Source: RYN-230 sp963704995
Lineage (GTDB): Bacteria; Actinomycetota; Actinomycetes; Streptosporangiales; Streptosporangiaceae
Length of the DNA stretch: 64,000 nucleotides
Assembly (NCBI GenBank): GCA_963704995.1
Contig: CAVPIM010000017.1
Location: 1,798,001-1,862,000, forward strand
Reading direction: 5' to 3'
In this document: positions 25,498 to 35,394 of the stretch, piece by piece
Layout of the letters: each line of letters begins with the position of its first letter
How positions within the stretch are numbered: position 1 is the stretch's first letter
Notes under the pieces: model-generated
Database searches by the model: none
Told to the model about the DNA's origin: nothing
The model's input: the letters and a program-made list of their open reading frames with translations, nothing else
Made by a program: the position numbers and the translations under genes

Positions 25498-26413
25498 TCA
25501 GTACCCAGGCGGATCAGGATCAGGATCAGGATCAGGATCCCAGCCCAGCACCTGCCACCGGCCACGCGAGAGCACATCCCGGACGAAGGCGTCAGCCGGG
25601 CCGTGCAGCGCGTCGTGGGCTGCGATGAACAGCGCGTGGGCGCGGTGGCCCGGCCACCCCCCGGGCAGCAGCCCGAGCCGGCAGGTCCGGGTCGCGGAAG
25701 GGCAGTGTCCGGTAAGAAGCCACCAGTTCCACCTGCTGCCGGAGCGCATCCGGACCGGGCAGCCGGGCCAGCTCCGCGAGCGGTGGAAGCTGCTCGTAGG
25801 CGGCGGCCAGCTCCAGGTAGTCGCGGCCGAGACCGTCCAGATCCCAGCAGCGGGCGGCCATCTCCAGGTCGGCGTCCCGGCCGTGGGACCGGCATTCCAG
25901 CAGGTCGATCCGGGTCGCCGAGAGGCCGGCCAGCGCGCTGGCCACGGCGTCCAGCCGGGGATGCGGGCTGATCCAGGTGGCGGCGGCGAGCGGCCCGAAC
26001 CCGTGCCAGGCCAGCATCCGGCGGACGAGGTCACGCTCGGCCCGGTTTTCCTCCGGCACCACGTAGATCACCATGCGCCAGGTGCCGTCCCAGTCATCAC
26101 GGCCGCGTTCGAAGATGCGGGCCCGGCCCTCGTCGAGCATCCGGACGCTCCGGCCAGTGAGTGCGTAACTGGTCTGCCGGCCGTCACGGTAGGTGGTGAA
26201 CCAGCCCTCCCGGCGCATCCGCGACAGCACCACCCGGGTGGTGCTCTCCCCCACCCCGAACACCTCGAGCAGCCCGGTGAGGACACGCATCGGCACCCGG
26301 CCACCGCCGGCGCAGCGGAGATGGTCACCGAACAGGTCCCAGACGATGGCGCGCGGCTTCACCGGCGCCGCCCAGGGGTTGCAATCACAGGCACGAGCGC
26401 TATTATGTGTCAT
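25498..26413 (-). pseudogene. PaaX-like regulator with a frameshift near its C-terminus
   Basis: From ATG 26413 the frame gives the PaaX winged helix (PRAIVWDLFGDHL, STTRVVLSRMRREGWF), the middle domain (WDGTWRMVIYVVPE, LAWHGFGPLAAATWISPHP) and the C-terminal FRDPDLP. Past that point the original frame ends at 25592 in Arg/Pro-rich sequence. The expected LLPGGWPGHRAHALF and FIAAHDALHGPA continue one frame over and stop at 25498. One extra base near 25685-25695 explains the shift. The intact paralogue at 34590 confirms the expected order. The last residues of the shifted frame are Asp-Pro repeats. Confidence 0.8.
25511..25540. repeat. GGATCA hexanucleotide tandem repeat
   Basis: Four exact GGATCA copies followed by GGATCC. 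In the C-terminal frame of the PaaX-like gene this encodes alternating Asp and Pro. Copy number may vary by slippage. Confidence 0.85.
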
Positions 26414-26444
26414 ACATACTCCGTTCGTCAAAAATATGACACAT
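26405..26444. promoter_or_regulatory. PaaX-type operator in divergent promoter
   Basis: Exact 10-bp arms ATGTGTCATA (26405-26414) and TATGACACAT (26435-26444), 20 bases apart. One arm covers the PaaX-like start codon; the other ends 12 bases before the monooxygenase start. The wide spacing resembles the arrangement before 35544. Confidence 0.68.
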
Positions 26445-26456
26445 GTTGGAGTTCGC

Positions 26457-27938
26457 GTGCGGATAGCGTGCCTAGGTGGCGGGCCGGGCGGCCTGCTGGC
26501 CGCGCTGCTGGCCAAGCGCAGCGACCCGGACCGCGAGGTCACCGTGTTCGAGCGCAACCGGCCTGGTGACACGTTCGGGTTCGGGGTGGTGTTCTCCGAC
26601 GCAACCCTGGAGGGCATCCATGCCGCCGATCCGGTCCTGCGCCGCGCGCTGGCCGGCGACGGCGCTCACTGGGACGAGATCGAGGTGCGGCTGCGCGGCG
26701 AGCGCTGGCGGTTCGGCGGCAACGGCATGGCCGCCGTGGCCCGCAAGACCCTGCTGTCCCTGCTGCAGCAACGGGCTGCCGAGGCCGGGGTGGACATCCG
26801 GTTCGCCACGCCTGCCGAGCCGGGCGATCTGCTGCAGGCCGGCTATGACCTGGTGATCGCGGCCGATGGGGCCAACTCGGCGATGCGGGACCGGTTCGCG
26901 GACGTGTTCTGCCCCTCGGTGGCGGCCGCGTCGGCCAAGTTCATCTGGTTCGGCACGACCTACCCGTTCGGCGGCCTGACCTTCGTGCACGAGCAGGGCC
27001 CGCACGGTGTCTTCGCGGTGCACGGTTACCCCATCGGGGGCGGGACCTCAACGTTCATCGTCGAGACCGACGAGCAATCCTGGCGCGCCGCAGGCCTGGA
27101 TGCCTTCGACTCCGGCCAGCCGCCCGGGCCCAGCGACGAGGCGAGCCGGGCCTACCTGGAGAAACTGTTCGCCGAGCAGATCGGCGGCTGCCCGCTGCTG
27201 GTGAACAACTCCCGGTGGGCTAACTTCCGCACCTGGCGCACCGCGCGGTGGCGGCACCGCGCCGGGCCGACCGCGATAGCCCTGCTCGGCGACGCCGCTC
27301 ACACGGCCCACTTCTCGGTGGGCTCGGGCACCAAGATGGCGATGGAGGACGCCATCGCACTGGTGGCGGCGCTCGACCAGCACGCCAGCGGGTCCCGGCC
27401 GGACCGGGACGCGGTCGATGCGGCGCTCGCCGCCTACGAGGCGGCCCGGCGGCCGCAGGTGACCCGGATCCAGGACGCCGCGCGGCCGTCGCTGTCGTGG
27501 TGGGAGCACTTCGGCCGCAGCTACCAGGCGCTGCCCCCCTGGCAGTTCGCTTACCACTTCTTCAGCCGGTCCCTGCCGGAGTCGAAGCTGCGCCAGCGTG
27601 ACCCCTCCTTCGTTGAGTCGGTACACGAAGGGTGGCGGGCGGCGCACGGCGGTGCCGCGGATCCGCTGCACACCCCGATCGACATCGCGGGCCGGCCGCA
27701 ACCCGGCCGGACGATCCCAGTCACCGCGGAGCAGCCCAGCTGGCCGCCGGCCCGTTGCCACTGCTCCCCGGTCCCCCGCCGCCGGGAGCCTCCGGCCCGC
27801 CGGGCCAGCGCCGCCCGTGGGGACGGTGGATCAGCGCCCCGGACACCGAAGCGGGCCTGGACCAGGCCGGCGAGGAGGTCGCCCGCGGGCTCGCCGACGG
27901 CGCGTGCCTGGTGGCGGTGGGCGACGGCACGCCGCTGA
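26457..27938 (+). CDS. FAD-dependent monooxygenase, salicylyl-CoA 5-hydroxylase type, 3' part disrupted
   Basis: GTG 26457 has GGAG five bases upstream and opens directly onto the FAD motif IACLGGGPGGLLAALL. GFGVVFSD, IAADGANSAMRDRF and LLGDAAHTAHFSVGSGTKMAMEDA follow. These are hallmarks of the anthraniloyl-/salicylyl-CoA monooxygenase FAD domain (about 380 residues). Family members carry a C-terminal old-yellow-enzyme-like domain. Here the frame becomes Pro/Arg-rich after about 27720, and sense continues in another frame, so the second domain is damaged. The predicted role, conversion of salicylyl-CoA to gentisyl-CoA, is supported by the gentisate genes downstream. Confidence 0.82.
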   Translation: MRIACLGGGPGGLLAALLAKRSDPDREVTVFERNRPGDTFGFGVVFSDATLEGIHAADPVLRRALAGDGAHWDEIEVRLRGERWRFGGNGMAAVARKTLLSLLQQRAAEAGVDIRFATPAEPGDLLQAGYDLVIAADGANSAMRDRFADVFCPSVAAASAKFIWFGTTYPFGGLTFVHEQGPHGVFAVHGYPIGGGTSTFIVETDEQSWRAAGLDAFDSGQPPGPSDEASRAYLEKLFAEQIGGCPLLVNNSRWANFRTWRTARWRHRAGPTAIALLGDAAHTAHFSVGSGTKMAMEDAIALVAALDQHASGSRPDRDAVDAALAAYEAARRPQVTRIQDAARPSLSWWEHFGRSYQALPPWQFAYHFFSRSLPESKLRQRDPSFVESVHEGWRAAHGGAADPLHTPIDIAGRPQPGRTIPVTAEQPSWPPARCHCSPVPRRREPPARRASAARGDGGSAPRTPKRAWTRPARRSPAGSPTARAWWRWATARR

Positions 27939-28102
27939 CCCGGCGGCTGGTGTGCGAGGCCGCCCGGCTGGGCCGCGGCGCGGTGACCATGCTGATCGAG
28001 CCGGCGGACGGCGCGGACGCCGAGGACGTGGCGCGCACCGTGGTCCTGTCCGGCCGCGCCGACCTCGTCGGCCGCCCCGGACCCGGGGCGGTGCATCCGT
28101 GA
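27725..28102 (+). pseudogene. remnant continuing the monooxygenase in a second frame
   Basis: A frame two bases off the monooxygenase reads DTEAGLDQAGEEVARGLADG, then LVAVGDGTPLTRRLVCEAAR and TVVLSGRADLV before stopping at 28102. The GRADLV end is like the last phosphate-binding unit of an old-yellow-enzyme barrel. Only about 125 codons remain where a full domain needs some 370, so an internal loss as well as a frame change is inferred. The assignment to that domain is tentative. Confidence 0.45.
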
Positions 28103-30193
28103 GCCCGGCTGGCCGCGCTGTTCACCCCGCAGGGCATCGCGGTCGTCGGTGCGTCCCGGGACCCGCACAAGCTCGGCGCGGTGATGCTCCGGTCGCTGCA
28201 GGCCTTCACCGGCCCGGTGGCGGGGATCAACCCGCGCGACCCCGATCCCGCCGCCGGCCGGTTCTCATCCGTCGCCGCCGCGGCCGAGGCCACCGGGGCA
28301 CGGCTGGACCTGGCCGTGTTGTGCGTCCCGGCGTCCGCGTCCGCCCTGGCGCTGACCGAGGCGGCACGCGGCGGGGCCCGTGCCGCGCTGGTGTGCTCGG
28401 GCGGCTACGCCGAGGCGGGGAGCGCAGGCGCCGGCTTCCAGCGTGACCTGGCCGCCGCGGCAGCCGAGGCCGGCGTGGCCCTGCTCGGGCCGAATACCTC
28501 TGGCTTCCTGGTGCCGGCCCGGCGGCTGCACGCCTCGTTCGTGCCCGGCGCCGCGAGCGTCCCGGCCGGGCCGGTGGCGGTCGTCGCGGCCAGCGGCGGG
28601 GTCAACCATGCCCTGGCCTACCTGCTCGCCGAGGCCGGGCTGGGTGTCTCGCTCGCGGTCGGGCTGGGCAACGCGGTCGACGTGTCCACACCGGACGTGC
28701 TGCGCTACCTGGCAGACGATGAGCCGACCCGCGCCGTGGCCCTGCACGTGGAGTCGGTCCCGGATGGTCCGGCACTGGTGTCCGCCGTCCGGTACCTGAC
28801 GGCCCGCAAGCCGGTGGCCGCGCTGGTCGTCGGCCGGTCCGACGTGGCCGACTTCGCGCAGTCGCACACCGGCGCGCTGGCCACCACGTGGCGGGTCACC
28901 CGCGCGGCGCTGCGGCAGGCCGGCGCGGTCCTGGTCGAGGACGAGCTCGAGCTGGCCGACGCGGTGGCCGCCTTGTCGGCTCTCCGGCTGCCGCCCGCCA
29001 CCGCGATGCCCACGGTGGGCGTGGTCTCGGCGCAGGCAGGCCCGGCGCTGCTGCACGTAGACGGGCTCCGGGCCCGGGGCATCCTCGTCCCAGAACTGAC
29101 CGCGGCGACCCAGCAGCGGCTGGCCGGCCTGCTGCCGCCGCTGACCTACCAGGCCAACCCGGTGGACACCGGGCGGCCCGGGCCAGCCTTCGCCGAGGTG
29201 CTCGGCGCGGTCGCTGCCGACCCGGGCATCGGCCTGGTCAGCGTGTACGCGCTGGCCGAGCCGGACGCGCTCGACCTGCCCGGTGCGGTTGCCGGGCTGA
29301 ACGCGAGCAGCCCGGACAACGGCCCGCGGGCACTGGTCGCTGCGATTGGCGGGCCGCCCGGAGAGGTCACCGGCCAGCGGGCGGCCCTGCGCAACCTCGG
29401 CGTGCCGGTCCTGGCCAGTCCCCGCGCCCTGACCACCGCGGTCACCGCCCTGGTGCACGACGCCGTCGCCCAGGGCCGTGCTCACCAGGGCGCGGGGCTC
29501 ACCCGGCCCCCGCTCGGACTCCAGGTGGACCTCACCGCCGGGCAGCTGGACGAGGACCAGGCCAAGAGCGTCCTCGGCGCACTGGGCATCGCGACGCCGC
29601 CGCGCCGGGTGTGCAGCACCCGCCGCCAGGCCCACGCGGCCCTGGCCGAGCTGCCCGGCCCGGTGGCGGTCAAGCTGCTCGACGCCGCGATCGTGCACAA
29701 GTCCGATGCCGGCGGGGTGTTCCTGGGCGTCCGCGACTCCGCAGAACTCGACCAGGCCCTGGACGGGCTGGAAGCCGCCGGGCATGACCGGTTCCTGGTG
29801 GAATCGATGGCTCCTCCCGGCGTGGACCTGCTGGCCGGGGCGTCCCGCGACCCGGTGTTCGGCCCGGTGGTCGCGCTGGGCCTGGGCGGTGTGGTGGCCG
29901 AGGCGCTGGCTGACGTGGCGGTGGCCCTGGCCCCGCTGACCGCCGCTGAGGCGGCGGAACTGCCCGCCGGGCTGGCTGGCCAGGCGCTGCTGGACGGGTT
30001 CCGGGGCGGCCCGGTCGCCGACCGCGCGGCGCTGGGCGACGTGCTGGCCCGGCTGGGCGGCCTGCTGGCCAGCTGCCCCGGCGTCGAGGACATCGAGATC
30101 AACCCGCTCCGGGTGACCGGCGACGGCCTGATCGCCCTGGACGCTGTCCTACGGACCCGCAAGGAGGCGGCCCATGGTGTCACCGATCGCTGA
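28099..30193 (+). CDS. acyl-CoA synthetase, NDP-forming (acetate-CoA ligase ADP-forming-like)
   Basis: About 697 residues. The CoA-binding Rossmann domain begins LAALFTPQGIAVVGASRDP. The phosphorylated His lies in AQSHTGALATTWRV, and the ATP-grasp subdomain runs from DEDQAKSVLGALGI through PVAVKLLDAAIVHKSDAGGV to IEINPLRV. The natural start is GTG 28099, in a GTGA overlap. One extra C in the CCC after it throws the first codons out of frame; the uninterrupted frame has its first usable start at 28178/28181. Members make or break acyl-CoA with ADP/ATP. Here it may serve salicylyl- or gentisyl-CoA. Confidence 0.82.
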
Positions 30194-31842
30194 CGGGATC
30201 GTGCCCTGGCCCGAGGAGGCGGCGCGGGCCTACACGGCCGCCGGGTGGTGGCGCGGGCAGGCCCTCGGCACCGAACTCTCGGCCGCCGCGCGGGCCTGGC
30301 CGGAGGCGACCGCCGTGGTGGACGGCGCGACGCGGCTCAGCTACGCGTCCCTGGCGGCCCGGGCCGACGCGCTGGCCACCCGGCTCACCGATGGCCTCGG
30401 CCTGGCGCGGGGTGACCGGATCGTGGTCCAGCTGCCCAACTGCTGGCAGTTCGTGGTGCTCACGCTGGCCTGCCTGCGGGCCGGGATCGTGCCGGTCATG
30501 GCGCTGCCCGCGCACCGCCGGCACGAGCTGGCCTACCTGTGCGAGCACAGCGAGGCCCGGGCGCTGGCCATCCCGGACACGCTGCGCGGCTTCGACCACC
30601 AGGACATGGCGGCGGAACTGCGCGGCGGGTCGGCGACGCTGCGGCACATTCTCGTCACCGGCCAGGAGATACGGGCCGGCCACGAGGACCTGACCGGGCT
30701 GTGCGCGGAACCCGGCGACCCGGTGGCGGAGCGGGCCCGGTGGGACGCCGACCCGCCGGACGCGGCCGGCGCAGCCATCTTCCTGCTCTCCGGCGGGACG
30801 ACCGGGCTGCCGAAGCTGATCACCCGCACTCACAACGACTACTCCTACAACGCCCGCGCCTCCGCGGAGCTGTGCCGCCTCGGCCCGGACACGGTCTACC
30901 TGGCCGCCCTGCCCGCGTCGCACAACTTCCCGCTGGCCTGCCCCGGCATCCTCGGCGCGCTGCTGCAGCGGCGGGCGCGTGGTGATGCTCGCCTCACCCG
31001 AGCCGCAGCGGGTGTTCACCACGGTCGAGCAGGAGGGAGTGACCATCACCGCCGTCGTCCCGGCCGTCGCGGGACGGTGGCTGGGCTTTGCGGAGCAGCA
31101 CGGCGCCGGGCCGTTGGAGAGCTTGCGGGTTTTGCAGGTGGGAGGCGCGCGGCTGGCCGATGAGCTGGCGCGGCGGGTGCGCCCGGTGCTGGGCGCGACG
31201 CTGCAGCAGGTGTTCGGCATGGCCGAAGGCCTGCTGAACTACACCCGGCTGGATGACCCCGACGAGGTGATCTGCACCACCCAGGGGCGGCCCCTGAGCC
31301 CGGGCGACGAGGTGCGCATCGTCGACGGCGACGGGAGCGACCTGCCCGACGGGGTGGCAGGCACGCTGCTCACCCGCGGGCCGTACACGCCGCGGGGCTA
31401 CTACCGGGCGCCCGAGCAGAACGCCCGGGCCTTCACCCCGGACGGCTGGTACGCCAGCGGGGACGTGGTGCGCCGCCGGCCCGACGGCAACCTCGTGGTG
31501 GAGGGCCGCGACAAGGACATGATCAACCGGGGCGGGGAGAAGATCTCCGCCGAGGAAGTAGAGAACCTGGTCTACCGGCTGCCCGGGATCGCGCAGGTCG
31601 CCGCGGTGGCCGCCCCCGACCCCGAGCTCGGCGAGCGGGTGTGCGTGTTCGTGGTCCCGGCGCCGGGAGCGGACATCACGCTGCAGGCCATCCGGGACAG
31701 CATGGCCGCGGCCGGGGTGGCCGCGTTCAAGTGGCCGGAGCGGCTGGAGATCACCGCCGAGCTGCCGACGACCAAGGTCGGCAAGCTGGACAAGAAGGCG
31801 CTGCGGGAACGGCTCGCCACCCCGGCGCTGCCCCGGCCGTAA
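30174..31842 (+). pseudogene. salicylate/2,3-dihydroxybenzoate-type AMP ligase, frameshifted
   Basis: AAGGAGG precedes ATG 30174. The first frame gives the N-domain with P-loop FLLSGGTTGLPKLITRTH and runs correctly to CPGILGALLQR. It then departs at about 30970. The second frame, open from 30979, supplies VVMLASPEPQRVF, FGMAEGLLNYTRLDDP, GRDKDMINRGGEKISAEEVE and the catalytic Lys in KVGKLDKKAL. One extra base in a CGGCGGGCG run restores a single protein of about 555 residues. The family activates salicylate or dihydroxybenzoate, which suits the adjacent salicylyl-CoA monooxygenase and gentisate genes. Confidence 0.8.
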
Positions 31843-31865
31843 CCACGCCCACGGGAGGAATTCTC

Positions 31866-32960
31866 ATGACCGACACCGACGCACGGGCCGCCGCCGGCTT
31901 CGAGAGCGCTGAGCACCAGGCCCGGCTGGCCGAGCTGTACCGGGACTTCGAGGCGGCCGGGATGACGCCGCTGTGGCGCACCCGCGAGGGGCTGATGCCC
32001 TTCCACCCGGAGCCGAAGGCGGTGCCGCACGTGTGGCACTGGGCCGACCTGCTGCCGCTGGCCGCGCGCAGCGCGGAACTCGTGCCGGTGGGCCGCGGCG
32101 GCGAGCGCCGCGCGATCAGCCTCGGCAACCCCGGGCTGCCCGGCGACCCCTACACCACCCCCACCCTGTGGGCCGCGATCCAGTACCTGGCCCCGGGCGA
32201 GGACGCCCCGGAGCACCGGCACAGCCAGTCGGCGTTCCGGTTCGTGCTGCAGGGCGAGGGCGTGTGGACGGTCGTGGACGGCGACCCGGTCGCGATGCGC
32301 CGCGGCGACCTGCTGCTCACGCCCGGCTGGGCGTTCCACGGGCACCAGAACGTCTCCGACACCCCGATGGCCTGGCTGGACGGCCTGGACATCCCGCTGG
32401 TCGCCGAGACCGACCAGGGCTTCTTCGAGTTCGGCCCGGAGCAGGTGCGGACCAAGGCCACCCCGGAGCGCAGCTACTCCGAACGGCTCTGGGGGCAGCC
32501 CGGCCTCACCCCGGTCGCCCTGGCCGGGACCCGGCCGGCCTCGCCGCTGATGGCCTACCGCTGGGCGCACACCGACGCGGCCCTGGCCGCGCAGCTGGAA
32601 CTGGAGGACGACGGGATCCCAGGGGTCGCGGAGCCGGGCCACGCCGCGGTCCGCTACACCAACCCGACCACCGGCGCGGACGCCCTGACCACGATGCGCA
32701 CCGAGTTTCACCGGCTGCGGCCCGGCGCCCGCACCCGCGCCACCCGCACCTCCGCGTCTTCCGTCTGGCAGGTTTTCGACGGCACAGGTTCGGTACTGCT
32801 CGATAATTCCCAACGGCCTGTCCAGCGCGGTGACGTTATCGCGGTCCCAGCCTGGACGCAGTTCTCCTGGCAGGCGGCCGGCCAGCTGGATGTGTTCACC
32901 TTCTCCGACGCCCCCGTGTTCGAGAAGCTCAACCTGCTGCGCACCGAGGTGGCCGGCTGA
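31866..32960 (+). CDS. gentisate 1,2-dioxygenase
   Basis: 364 residues from ATG 31866 with GGAGG upstream. Two cupin domains are present. The first carries the iron ligands in PEHRHSQSAFRF and the His of GWAFHGHQN, and the second lies around residues 270-345 (FHRLRPGARTRATR, VWQVFDGTGS, IAVPAWTQFSW). The enzyme opens the ring of gentisate to maleylpyruvate. Length and the opening (YRDFEAAGMTPLWRTREGLMP) match the family. It precedes the fumarylpyruvate hydrolase with a TGATG junction. Confidence 0.93.
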   Translation: MTDTDARAAAGFESAEHQARLAELYRDFEAAGMTPLWRTREGLMPFHPEPKAVPHVWHWADLLPLAARSAELVPVGRGGERRAISLGNPGLPGDPYTTPTLWAAIQYLAPGEDAPEHRHSQSAFRFVLQGEGVWTVVDGDPVAMRRGDLLLTPGWAFHGHQNVSDTPMAWLDGLDIPLVAETDQGFFEFGPEQVRTKATPERSYSERLWGQPGLTPVALAGTRPASPLMAYRWAHTDAALAAQLELEDDGIPGVAEPGHAAVRYTNPTTGADALTTMRTEFHRLRPGARTRATRTSASSVWQVFDGTGSVLLDNSQRPVQRGDVIAVPAWTQFSWQAAGQLDVFTFSDAPVFEKLNLLRTEVAG

Positions 32961-33808
32961 TGCGCCTGGCCACCATCAGGACCGGGCACGGAACCCGGGC
33001 GGTCCGGATGGGTGCGGACGGGGCGGTGGAGACGGGCCATCCCGATGTGGGGGCGCTGCTGGCTGACGGGTCCTGGCGGGAGGTGGCCGCGGCGGCCGAC
33101 GGCCCGGTGCACCCGCCCGGGGGCCTGGACTACGCGCCGGTCGTGCCGCGGCCCGGGAAGATCATCTGCGTCGGGCTGAACTACGCTCAGCACATCCGGG
33201 AGATGGGCCGCGAACTGCCCCGGTACCCGACGTTGTTCGCCAAGTACCCCGAGGCCCTGGTCGGGGCGCGGGACGACATCATCCTGCCCGCCGCCTCGCA
33301 GATGGCCGACTGGGAAGCCGAGCTGGCCGTGGTGATCGGCGCGCCGGTGCGGCACGCCGATGCGGCGGGCGGGGCTGCCGCCATCGCCGGGTACGCGGTG
33401 CTCAACGACGTCACCGCCCGGGACTGGCAGTACCGCACGCCCCAGTGGCTGCAGGGCAAGACGTTCGAGGCCACCACGCCGTTCGGCCCGGAACTGGTCA
33501 CCCCGGACGAGCTCGGAGCCGACCAGGATGCGGCCGGTCCAGCGCTGGACCTGTCGTGCGCGGTGGACGGGACGCTGATGCAGTCGGCGAACACCTCCGA
33601 CCTGGTCTTCTCCCCCGCGGCAACCGTGGCCTACGTCTCGTCCATACTGACCTTGCAGCCTGGTGACGTGCTCGCGCTCGGCACGCCCGGCGGGGTCGGG
33701 CACGCCCGCCAGCCGCCCCGCTACCTGCGCGACGGCGAAGTCATAGTCACGACCATCGCCGGGCTGGGACAGTGCCGCAACCGGTGCGTCGCGGAGAAGA
33801 CCGCATGA
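32960..33808 (+). CDS. fumarylacetoacetate hydrolase family protein, probable fumarylpyruvate hydrolase
   Basis: 282 residues. FAH-fold motifs are all there: ICVGLNYAQHIREMG, PTLFAKYPEALVG, the metal-binding acidic DWEAELAVVIG, GYAVLNDVTARDWQ, GKTFEATTPFGPELVT and GDVLALGTPGGVG. In a gentisate operon the expected reaction is cleavage of fumarylpyruvate to fumarate and pyruvate. Translation is coupled on both sides (TGATG with the dioxygenase, ATGA with the isomerase). Confidence 0.92.
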   Translation: MRLATIRTGHGTRAVRMGADGAVETGHPDVGALLADGSWREVAAAADGPVHPPGGLDYAPVVPRPGKIICVGLNYAQHIREMGRELPRYPTLFAKYPEALVGARDDIILPAASQMADWEAELAVVIGAPVRHADAAGGAAAIAGYAVLNDVTARDWQYRTPQWLQGKTFEATTPFGPELVTPDELGADQDAAGPALDLSCAVDGTLMQSANTSDLVFSPAATVAYVSSILTLQPGDVLALGTPGGVGHARQPPRYLRDGEVIVTTIAGLGQCRNRCVAEKTA

Positions 33809-34504
33809 CCGAGGCGGATACCGGCCCTGGCCTGGTGGCGGGACGGCGAGCAGGCGCTGCGGGCCACCGTCGCCGCCATCCCCGACACCGCCCTGGACCA
33901 GCCGTCCCGGCTGCCCGGCTGGACCCGGCAGACCCTGCTGGCCCACGTCACCCGCAACGCCGACGCCCTGGTGAACCTGCTGGCCTGGGCCAGCACGGGG
34001 GTGCCGACGCCCATGTACGCCTCGCCGGCCGCCCGCGACGCCGAGATCACGCAGACCGCGGCGCTGCCCGCCACGGACCTGCGCGCGGAGTTCCGGGCCA
34101 GCCAGGCGCGGCTCGCCGCCGCCATGACACTGCTGCCCGCGGCCGCCTGGCGGGCGGAGGTGCGGACCGCGCAAGGACGGCAGGTACCCGCCAGCGAGGT
34201 GCCCTGGATGCGGGTGCGCGAAGCATGGGTCCACGCCACCGACTTCGCCGGGCCCCTGACGTTCGCCGGCATCCCCGCAGACGTGGCCAGCGCCCTGGCC
34301 GGAGACATCGCCAAGCTATGGCGCCGCCGGGACGGCATTGCCGGGCTCACCTTCGTGGCCGCCGACACCGGCCAGCGCTGGGGCGATGGCCCGCGGGTCA
34401 TCCGCGCTCCGCTGGCCGACCTGCTCGCCTGGATGTCCGGCCGCGGCGCCGGCAGCGTTATCCAGTTTGACGGGCCAGCCTGGGAGCCGCCCCGCTGGCT
34501 GTGA
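33805..34504 (+). pseudogene. mycothiol-dependent maleylpyruvate isomerase, frameshifted near the start
   Basis: ATG 33805 starts MTEADT in an ATGA overlap with the hydrolase. One extra G near 33824 shifts it out of the expected ALAWWRDGEQALRATV. From there the second frame reads PSRLPGWTRQTLLAHVTRNA, ALVNLLAWASTGVPTPMYAS and WVHATDF, the DinB-like mycothiol-dependent isomerase core with its zinc-binding His. The uninterrupted frame from 33971 lacks the first 55 residues, including the first metal ligand. The enzyme isomerises maleylpyruvate to fumarylpyruvate and implies a mycothiol-making host. Confidence 0.82.
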
Positions 34505-34589
34505 CCCGCGGCCCGGACGAGGGCGGAGCCGCCATCATTGTGCGGTACCCGTGGGCACGGGAACCGCCCCGATGAGGCATCCTGCATGA

Positions 34590-35378
34590 ATGCGACCCCG
34601 ATCGATCGTCCTGGACCTGTGCGGCGACTACATCCGCTACCACGGAGGCTCGATCTCGCTGGGCGGGATGACAAGGCTGCTGGGTGCCTTCGACGTCACT
34701 GAGGACAACGTGCGGGTCGTGATGTCCCGGCTGCGCCGCGAGGGCTTCTTCGAGACCCGGCGCAGCGGCCGTCACACCCGCTACGAGATCACCCCAGCCA
34801 CCTTGCAGATGCTGGACGAGGGCCGCGACCGCATCTTCTCCCGCAGCAAGGAGCCGTGGGACGGCAACTGGCACATGGTCATCTACCAGGTGCCTGAGTC
34901 CGCGCGGGCCAGCCGCGAGCGGCTCCGCAAGGAGCTGTCCTGGCTCGGCTTCGGCCCGCTGGCCGCCAGCACCTGGCTGTCCGCCCACCAGCGGCGGGCG
35001 CAGGTGGCCGCGCTGTTCACCGCGGAGGCCGAGGCCCGGGTCGACCAGCTGACGGCCCGGTCCCAGGGCATCACGGAAGACCGCGCCCTGGCCGCCCGCT
35101 GCTGGGACCTGGGCCAGCTCGCGGCGGACTACCAGGCCTGGATCGGGCAGTGGGCCGGCCAAGCCGACGTGCCTCTCGATGACCGGGCGGCGCTGGTGAC
35201 CCGCATCCACCTGGTGCACAGCTACCGGAAGTTCCCGTTCTCCGACCCGGATCTGCCCGCTGAGCTGCTTCCCGATGACTGGCCCGGGGCCCGGGGCCAC
35301 GAGCTGTTTCTCGCCCTGTATGAGGCTCTCGCCGGGCCTGCCCAGCGCTACTACAGCCAGGTGGCCGACGGCGGCTGA
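34590..35378 (+). CDS. PaaX family transcriptional regulator
   Basis: 262 residues, intact. Winged helix PRSIVLDLCGDYIRYH and NVRVVMSRLRREGFFETRR, then the ferredoxin-like middle domain (WDGNWHMVIYQVPE, LSWLGFGPLAASTWLS), then the C-terminal FSDPDLPAELLPDDWPG. PaaX proteins are acyl-CoA-responsive repressors of aromatic acid degradation (phenylacetyl-CoA in the type case). It lies between the gentisate genes and the aldehyde dehydrogenase and is followed by an operator-like repeat before the latter. A salicylyl- or gentisyl-CoA effector is plausible but unproven. Confidence 0.92.
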   Translation: MRPRSIVLDLCGDYIRYHGGSISLGGMTRLLGAFDVTEDNVRVVMSRLRREGFFETRRSGRHTRYEITPATLQMLDEGRDRIFSRSKEPWDGNWHMVIYQVPESARASRERLRKELSWLGFGPLAASTWLSAHQRRAQVAALFTAEAEARVDQLTARSQGITEDRALAARCWDLGQLAADYQAWIGQWAGQADVPLDDRAALVTRIHLVHSYRKFPFSDPDLPAELLPDDWPGARGHELFLALYEALAGPAQRYYSQVADGG

Positions 35379-35394
35379 ACTCCGCCCCGGCATT

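Noticed and set aside
28265..29785. 506-residue antisense frame in the NDP-forming synthetase
   Set aside because: No domain, biased composition; the sense frame has the CoA-binding, phospho-His and ATP-grasp motifs.
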